From Rhinopomastus cyanomelas (lineage: Eukaryota; Chordata; Aves; Bucerotiformes; Rhinopomastidae): DNA of 64,000 bases. How positions within the stretch are numbered: the first letter of the stretch is position 1; each line of letters begins with the position of its first letter. The position numbers and the translations under genes are program-made. Below the pieces are notes generated by a model. It was not told the DNA's origin. It saw nothing but the letters and a program-made list of their open reading frames with translations, and ran no database searches. Of this stretch, positions 57,299 to 64,000 are shown piece after piece. The stretch covers positions 372,001 to 436,000 of the forward strand of contig VXBP01001832.1 of assembly GCA_013400115.1 (NCBI GenBank). Direction: 5' to 3'.

Positions 57299-58564
57299 AG
57301 CTTTTTTGGCTTATTTGCCTCTCAGTTTTGCAGCCTTGGAAGAGCACTGAGGCCATCGGTTTATGCACTCAAGCAGCCTTTTAAAGGTCTTTTTTTTGCA
57401 GGGAATTGGAATTTTTCAGCTAATTTCTTCTAAACACAGGGTAGGTGTTTAAGGAATGTTCTGAAGACCATGAGAGCTTGCAGGCCAAAGGAAATCAAAG
57501 CACCATGGTGCGCAAGAGCTGAACTGCAGCGATCCAGGCCAGCTTCAGAAAGTCTGCTAGAAACACAACACATGGTAGATTTGACACAGAGACACACCTG
57601 CAAGCTGCATTTGCTCACTTTGGTTTACCACACAGAGGGACATCCTTCTCTCTTAGCAGACTTTTCTCACTTAAAAGTTCTTAGACATCTCTTTGGGTTA
57701 CCAAAGGTTCGAAGTGCTTGGCTTTGTAGTTCCTCTGATTTGGCTCAGTGTGCTTCTGGACTTGCAGCCATTTGGCAGCCTCTTCATTGTTACACAGCCA
57801 TAAGAGGCAGCAATAACACAAACTTCTTGCCATTCAACTGAAAAATTACAAGCAGCCAAAGAAGAAAATTGGATTACCTCCTGGGCAACTTAAGTTCATG
57901 TAATATTGCCACTGGGTTGTTTCCTAGTCAGGACACTTAATTGCTGAGAAATGTGTTTACAGCTTGATATGTGAATCAATCCACTTGGGACCAGGACAGG
58001 TATGGCAGAACCATAACAGATTGAGATTGGCCACCACCTCTTATAAGAGGCTGCCACCAGTGGGCAACCAGCAGGGAACACTACCACAGTGCAAAGACCA
58101 AACATCCTTAATAATAGTTGTCTCTGTTCCAGTCAGGCAATCAAAGAAAAAACAAATTGGTGGCTGAAAGACTCTTATCTGCAGTGGAAAGGTCTAGCTT
58201 TGCAGAGGCTGCTGGGCACTTTAGATCCGGGGTCTATTTTCTTTCATACACACTCATCGTGCTTTATTGCTTGCCAATGGAATGACAGAGAAATGGCCTA
58301 AATCTAATCATCCTGCTGTTGACTACGGCTGAAAAAAGCCCAAGAACAATAAGTATCAGGTATCTTACTGATTCTCCCTCTGTTTAATGGCCTCCCTGCT
58401 CAGTACACTGCTAACAAGTCTGTTTAGTTCTTACAGCTTTACAGTCACACTGACATTTACATTTGTTGTCTCCTCATGTCACGTCTGCCACTGCAAGTGT
58501 TGCTCTCTGTATGGCGTTTGTATGACAAAGTTCAGGGAGTGGAGAGGCTGCAGGGATTAATCCT

Positions 58565-59422
58565 ATGAGAAGCTGGTAGAAGCTTCCCCCTGTCTGATGG
58601 AGCCTATGCCAGCTGACTCCAAGGCAGACCCACCAACGGCCAAGGCCAAGGCAATCAGAGTCAGTGGTAGCACTCTGGGGGAACATAATCACGAAGGAAG
58701 GAAAAAAACTGTTAACTGCAGCTGGAAAGAGGAGAGAGGGTGTTTTGTGAAGCAACTCTGTAGGCACTAGGTCAGTGAAGAAGGAGGGAGAGGAGTTGCT
58801 CCGGGAACCAGAGCAGAGTGGTGAAGATCATGGTGAGGCAGGCTGTGCCTCTGCAGCTCACAGAGGTGCACACTGGAGCAGATCCATGTGTAGCCCAAGG
58901 AGAACTCCATGCCAGATCGTAGGTAGACATGCCCAAAGGAGACTGGGACCCCATGGGCAGCCCAAACTGGAACGGGCTCATGGCAGGGCCTTAGCCCTAT
59001 GGAGAGAGAAGCTCATGCTGGAGCAGGGGCAGAGTGTGAGTCCTCATCCCTGCTGAGGAGGAAGGAGCAGCAAAGACAATGTGTGATGAACTGACCGCAA
59101 CTCCCATTCCCCATCCCCCTGCACCAGTGGAGGGAAGACATAGAAAAAATCAGGATTGAAGTTGAGCCCAAGCAGAAGGGAGAGGTGGAGGGAAGGTGTT
59201 TTATGATTTGGCTTTATTTCTCATTGCTGTTCTCTGATTTGACTGGTAATAAGTTCAACTCGATTTCCTAAGTCAGGACAATTTTGCCCTTGGTGGGTAA
59301 TTACTGCATCCTCTCCTGCCCTTATCTCAACCCATAAGCTTTTCGTTGTATTTTCTCTCCCCTGTCCAGATGAGTCAGGCAGTGAGAGAGGGCCGTGGTG
59401 GGCACCTGGTGTCCAGCCTGGG
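58565..59422 (+). mobile_element. LTR of an avian ERV (ERVL-like family), probably solo
   Basis: Blocks in order: GAAGCTGGTAGAAGCTTCCC, GCCAGCTGACTCCAAGGCAG, TAACTGCAGCTGGAAAGAGG, GAGGAGTTGCTCC, ATGGTGAGGCAGGCTGTGCC, ATGTGTGATGAACTGACCGC, TTTATTTCTCATTGCTG, a TGGTAATAAGTT polyadenylation-like site near 59246, and GGGCACCTGGTGTCCAGCCT at the end. This order is that of a long LTR common in bird genomes. The terminal CA-ending block is eroded after 59422. No gag, pol or env flanks it. The ERVL class is my recollection, unverified. Confidence 0.75.
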
Positions 59423-60493
59423 ACATCCATGTTGTGCTCCAACCAGCCTCTTTCTGTACTTGCTGATGATTTGTGACTAGCAGGGAGGTGCAGGGTAGCA
59501 GGCAAGGTGAATCCTGCAAACGTGGCAAGAGATAAGGCAATACCGAAGGGAACGGCAACCACAAAACTCATTCCCAGGGTTCAAGGGATGGAGATACTTG
59601 TACTGTTTATGTTCTGTGCTCTTGGATCAGCTGCAATTCCACATGTAAGCTAACATCTTCAGCTTTAAGACCTGGAAAGTCCCTTACCAAAGAGCATTAT
59701 TCAACAAAGAATATATGCGGTCTTTATCTTTTATCTATATAGGAAACAAAACAAAAACAAAACAGCCAAGACATTTGAACAATGCCTACAGGTCTGACTT
59801 AGGCCATGTCTCTGCCCTTGTTTGCACTGATGTAAATCAGAGATCACTGTAAGAGATTTAAAGCAGGCCTTTACATTCCTTATCACATCACTCCTCTGCT
59901 CCGCCAGTGATCTGTTCTGTGTGTTTCTAACAACAGTGCCCAGGCATTTGCCAAGCCGCAGTTACTCGGGGAATGCTTTCTCTTTCCAGGTACCACAGTG
60001 CCTGTCCCTTCCTCACATGTTCATAGAAACCTGTGTCTTTCATCCTGCTCACAAGTGCCTGACCAATTATACCAATCCCGGGGTTTTTTAACTCATTTCC
60101 TCAGTATTTGCTCAGCTGGTTTGCCCATCCCTGTTGTTTATGATGAATGTTTTATGACATAAACAATTACATAGTCCCAGGTGCATTTAACCAGAAAAGC
60201 AGGAACAGAAGGAAGGAACAGACTTAGGACTGCCTGGGCTTGCATGGTGGCACCAACTAACGCATTTACAGGCTTCAAAGGCACTGATAGATCTTCCTCT
60301 GCATTTCAGGGGACTCATGGTTAGAACTGGATGGTAATGGGTGATTTTTAACTTGCAGGGAAATTCTTATTTGGTTTGGTTTAGCTTAAAGCCATCACAC
60401 CAGCATTTTCACCTGAGAAATCCAAGACCATGCCTTGCACGGTGCAGTTGTGAAACTGGTGTGATTCTGCCTGGCAGAGGGCAGCAATGCCTG

Positions 60494-60546
60494 CGCACAC
60501 CCCCCACACACACATGCACCCCTACCCGCACACTCTCACACACTGC
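60494..60546. repeat. CA/CCC-rich low-complexity tract
   Basis: Imperfect CA dinucleotide and C-rich runs over about 50 bp. It generates a histidine/threonine/proline-rich chance translation (HTPHTHMHPYPHT). Confidence 0.85.
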
Positions 60547-61182
60547 ACTGCTGTAGCACTGTATGTGCCATGCTACAGGAACATGAAAAACATGAGAGAT
60601 AAGACTCAGTCTGAGTTTCTGGCTCTCTGCTTCAACCCCTGCCGCTCCTCATCAGCTCAACAGCTTCCTAACTTCTGTAGTATTTGGGGCAGAAATCACG
60701 GGACTAAATTACACGGCTTGAAACATGACACTGATTTTTTTCAGGAAAGTGATTTACCCTGTCCTTAAAATTGCTGCAGTTGATGTTGTGTCACCTAGCA
60801 CTGCCAAATTATATAAAGGCCTTGAGAGAAAGAGTGAATAAAGTCAAAGACAAAGGTTTTCTCTTATTTCTACAGTTTACTACTCGCTCTGAGCTGCCAG
60901 GTAGCATCATATAAGTCATATTAGCCCTTCTTCCCTACTTACCCTTATTTGCCATTACTAGCAAAGAAAAATTGACGTGGCTGATGGTGACACAAGGCTG
61001 CACCGCTCCATAAAACACAGGCAGTATGGCCTGCATGGCTTTCGGTGTGGATGGCGCATCAAAGAAGATTTTTGATTAGAAAAGATTAAGAAACAAAGAC
61101 TGGAACTCTGTATCAAACGTGAATTATCCCCAAGGTACATTAAGATCTGACAGTCTCCATTCAATTAGCAAGTGGGAGAGAG

Positions 61183-61199
61183 CTGTCTGTCTGTCTGTC
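61183..61199. repeat. (CTGT)4 microsatellite
   Basis: Four tandem CTGT units with a partial unit. Confidence 0.93.
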
Positions 61200-62239
61200 A
61201 CTCCTGCTCTTCCTTGAACACAAACATATTCAAAGTCAAGTCTTTTTGTCTCATAAGCAGGTTTAGCCAGCTACCCGCAGGATGCCGAACAAGTTTAGGT
61301 ACCAACCTGTGTGAAGTCCATAATGAGCACAGCATAATTGTCCCTGTCTCTGCTTACTACATCTGACAAGCAATTGTCAATAGAAAGAGAAACCCTCTCT
61401 CAGACACTGTAGCTTTGGGACTCGGGTCTCTCCAACACGGCATTTGTCAGTCTCCTTTTCTAAGCACATTTCAGGATGTCTCAGTGAGGAATAAGGGTCC
61501 TTCTCCTCATCCTTTGAGAGATTTCCTATTAGTCACTAGGATAATTAAAGGTTCCACGGCATGAGCATCTTTCATGTCATTAGAGTCCAGCTTCAGTGCA
61601 AGAATCACATATTTGCTGAGGCTCCTGTGCCAGCCAGCATGCTGGCAGCAGGGTTTTATGTTTCATCCCTTGGTAGAAGAAATACACTAAGCAGTTTTTC
61701 CAATCATATTGCAAGAAGGGCGCCGAGCACCAATCACTGCAACATCTGTCCATGAGTTGTATTGAAATGGTGCCTTGACAAGGTTTCATGAACCCATTTA
61801 TGGCCATAAATTCATGGCCACCCAAGATTTCTTAATTGTCTCTGTATTTGCACACCAAAGCTGCTTGGGACCCCACGAGGGAAGTGCCAGTTGTGCCTGG
61901 GCACTTGGTTTGCACAGCACACAGAATCTCCACTTCACTTACAGGAAAACATTCACCTTGTATTGGTAGTGCCACAGGGTTGAGGAATTCCGAATTCACC
62001 CTGTAAAGGCTACTGGTGCTGAGATTTAGTTTATTACAATGCTGCTTGCTGACAGGCTTGTGTGCCAGTTTAGTCACTGAGAGCCCGCTAAAAGTATGCA
62101 TTAACCAGAGAGAATGAATCAGCTGCTAACAGCAGTCTGTCTGATTGTCAGCTGCCATCCATCTTCAGTTTTTGTCAGAACCTTGACGCACTGGACTCCA
62201 GCAGCTCCAAACACCCCTCTGGGGCAGGGCGGTTGTTGC

Positions 62240-62335
62240 TCTTCCCAGTTTACAGATGGGAAACTGTGATAGCAAAAGGGAGAGCAATTTGCCCAAGGTC
62301 ACACAAGAAGTCTGTACCAAAACAGGGAACCATCA
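62240..62335 (+). mobile_element. Ancient MIR-like SINE relic
   Basis: CCCAGTTTACAGATGGGAAA, then GAGCAATTTGCCCAAGGTCA and CACAAGAAGTCTGTACCAAA follow the MIR core order. The GCCCAAGGTCACAC block is identical to the common MIR form. Forward orientation, truncated at both ends. It is the best-preserved core block of the three MIR-like relics. Confidence 0.75.
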
Positions 62336-64000
62336 GCCTGGCAACCCCAGGGGATTAACCTACCTTCTTGTCTCCTTCCTCTTTCAAATCAGCAGAGCTA
62401 TAGCAGTTTATGCCTATAGAAACTGTCTGAGGTTCCTTAAGAACACAGAGCCTTCTATTTACGGGTGGACAAAGTATTAACTGAATGCTCCCCTTCCACA
62501 TCCCCACAATGCTGATATCCTGAAGCCAAACTCTAAAACATGAAATAAGCCCACTTCATAGCATGTTTAAAATCAGGGCCTCCTTTACACCAAGTTCCAT
62601 CTCTGTGTGTGCCTCTTTTAACAACTACCAGCTCTGGCTCCAGGAGTAAGGAAAAAATGGCCACCCTCCATTTCTGCTGAGAGGTCTAGAATGAGCAGCA
62701 GTGTTAGAAAGAGAAACGTGAACCTGTGAGTTGGCTTTGGGCCTTGGCAAGTGCATGAGTCCTTTAGTTCATGTACCAAGCATGTTTGCTTGTAATTAAG
62801 TAAGTTGACATAGATCTTAAAGAACATTAACTCGTGTGACTGCGATGCTGTGATTGATTACAGTATTGATGTTATTAATGTTTCTTACGTGTTACGTAAT
62901 GAACAAATGTAAGATAGATGTGATCCTTCCTGCAAAGTTTGCCTTCCAAATAATTTGATAAAGGAGAAAAGATAAGGAAGAGTGGGGCAGTTGATCTCAA
63001 GAACATAGACAGAAGGTAGCTAATAATGGGCTGGAAACTTGCCCAGACTGTGGGAGCGTGAATTCAGGCACGGAAGCTGAGCAGTGCCAGTCACACTAGA
63101 GGGAAAGGATGGTGTAATCAGGTGAGAGAAGCAGTGCCAAATGCACATTACTGCAGCATGGCTCCATGTGTCTTACTGCACCAGCTAAATGCAATCAGCC
63201 ATTCATGCAGAGCCCCTTGAAGAACCGTCTGCAACGGCTTGGTGAGATGGAACTGCATCTCTGTTCCTCAGTTACAAATGAAACACAGACGTGAATTTTT
63301 ATGTTATGGCAAGTCTAGAGTGGGACTGTAAAACCAGCAAGATCTAGTCAAGGTTCTGTTTAATTTTCTTATCTGTCTCATTTTTACCTTATACATGTTT
63401 TCAACAAGAACCACACGCACAAACAGTACCAGGCCAACAGTGTCGCCTACTTCTTCTTGCTCTCAGCTTTAAAACCCCAGAACCCCAAGTTGTAGCTGTT
63501 ACTGTGTCAAGACCACATATGCACACAGGGAGGTACTGCCAGAAGAAAAGAACCATAGTTTCTTGCAGGCATTGTGGCTTCAGTTGCTGCAGAAGGCAAT
63601 GATTCTTCAGGGTTCTTCCTGTCCTTGCAGTCCCCATCAAGAGGAGACACATCAAGAGGAGACACATCAAGAGGAGGTTGACGGTGCAGCTGCTGTAGCT
63701 ATCGGCCTGCCATGGCTCCTGGGTGACCTCTGTCAGAGGCGCAGTACAACACAGACGCTGCCCATCGGTGCCAGAGGGACAAGCCCTTCCTGGAAAAATC
63801 GAGCGTTTCAGTCTCTTGAGAATCCCAAAGGGTTTTCCTCGGCCTTCCTACAGGTGGAGCGATTGGGCAGAAGCTTGACTGAGCCATCCTCAAGCCACCC
63901 CAACCCACCACCAGCAGGCTCTCTGCTTTACATCTCGAGTACAAGTGGGTAAAGCAAACTTCAAAGATATCTAGCCCACTGTCCCAATGTGGATAACCCT
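62336..64000. other. Unique DNA to window end, no gene seen
   Basis: No recognised transposon or domain. The 129-codon plus-strand frame at 63563-63952 owes its centre to a short tandem repeat, annotated separately, and has no supporting features. Confidence 0.45.
63635..63676. repeat. 15-bp minisatellite, about 2.7 copies
   Basis: The unit GAGGAGACACATCAA is repeated perfectly at 63641-63655 and 63656-63670, with partial units on both sides. Since 15 is a multiple of three, it leaves frames open and yields the chance peptide EETHQ repeated. Confidence 0.92.

Larger units (their letters stand above)
56550..58564. other. Unique non-coding DNA, no gene seen
   Basis: No gene or transposon is recognised. 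It includes an A/T-rich stretch and a palindrome annotated separately. The 123-codon frame at 57470-57841 has no known domain. Confidence 0.45.
59423..62239. other. 2.8 kb unique DNA, no gene seen
   Basis: No recognised transposon. Contains CA-rich and (CTGT)n simple repeats. Open frames are at most 93 codons and lack domains. Confidence 0.45.

Noticed and set aside
59221..59571. 116-codon minus-strand frame as a gene
   Set aside because: It is partly antisense to the ERVL-like LTR and lacks any domain.
63563..63952. 129-codon frame with an EETHQ repeat as a repeat protein
   Set aside because: The repeat comes from a 15-bp minisatellite of fewer than three copies, with no flanking domain.
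1..64000. A novel multi-gene system (defence island, biosynthetic cluster, operon)
   Set aside because: No clustered coding frames, ribosome-binding-site spacing or recognisable protein families other than retroelement remnants. The window is ordinary bird non-coding DNA by every sign I can read.
1..64000. tRNA or rRNA genes
   Set aside because: I noticed no cloverleaf-compatible A/B-box pair or rRNA block by eye. A covariance-model search (tRNAscan-SE, Infernal) would be needed to exclude diverged ones.

Overview
This window looks like nuclear DNA of a bird, taken from an intergenic or intronic region. The diagnostic signal is about 26 fragments of the avian/reptilian LINE CR1. Their 3' ends carry the typical repeated GAATCATA motif next to a GGATTGGAAGGGACCT-type block, or the matching reverse complement. 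Two degraded LTRs are recognisable from memory as families widespread in birds. A few very old MIR-like SINE relics are also present. I infer a non-galliform (neoavian) bird from the LTR types, with low confidence. Nothing resembles a bacterial, phage, organellar or plasmid genome.

Layout. 1-9.1 kb: mostly unique sequence with five small CR1 pieces and a reverse-strand LTR at 4.0-4.4 kb. 9.1-9.5 kb: AT-rich, homeodomain-site-rich sequence that could be a conserved non-coding element. 9.9-13.0 kb: a mosaic of four CR1 pieces, including a 2-kb copy with decayed reverse transcriptase. 13.0-22.3 kb: unique DNA with a 1.75-kb reverse-strand CR1 at 14.6-16.3 kb. 22.3-31.3 kb: the densest CR1 belt, nine fragments on both strands, one joining an endonuclease end directly to the ORF2 C-terminus. 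31.3-36.9 kb: no interspersed repeat recognised. 36.9-40.7 kb: four CR1 pieces. 40.7-54.3 kb: poor in CR1 (one 73-bp scrap) but holding a small CpG-rich patch at 43.4-43.5 kb, a possible first exon on the minus strand, and several CNE-like AT-rich stretches. 54.3-64 kb: a CR1 copy, a CR1 tail, a roughly 0.86-kb LTR at 58.6-59.4 kb and simple repeats.

No complete protein-coding gene is visible. Reading frames are short (at most 315 codons). The ones that match a known family are CR1 ORF2 remnants, all inactivated by frameshifts, stops, truncation or loss of catalytic residues. Longer unassigned frames (189 codons at 9521-10090, 206 codons at 43475-44095) show no recognisable domain, and the first is partly antisense CR1. 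I found no tRNA, rRNA, CRISPR array, operon or defence/biosynthesis cluster. The most useful leads are the CpG-rich patch with a minus-strand start codon and splice donor, the repeat-poor 40.7-54.3 kb block, and the two internally deleted CR1 copies. I see no support for a previously undescribed multi-gene system here.
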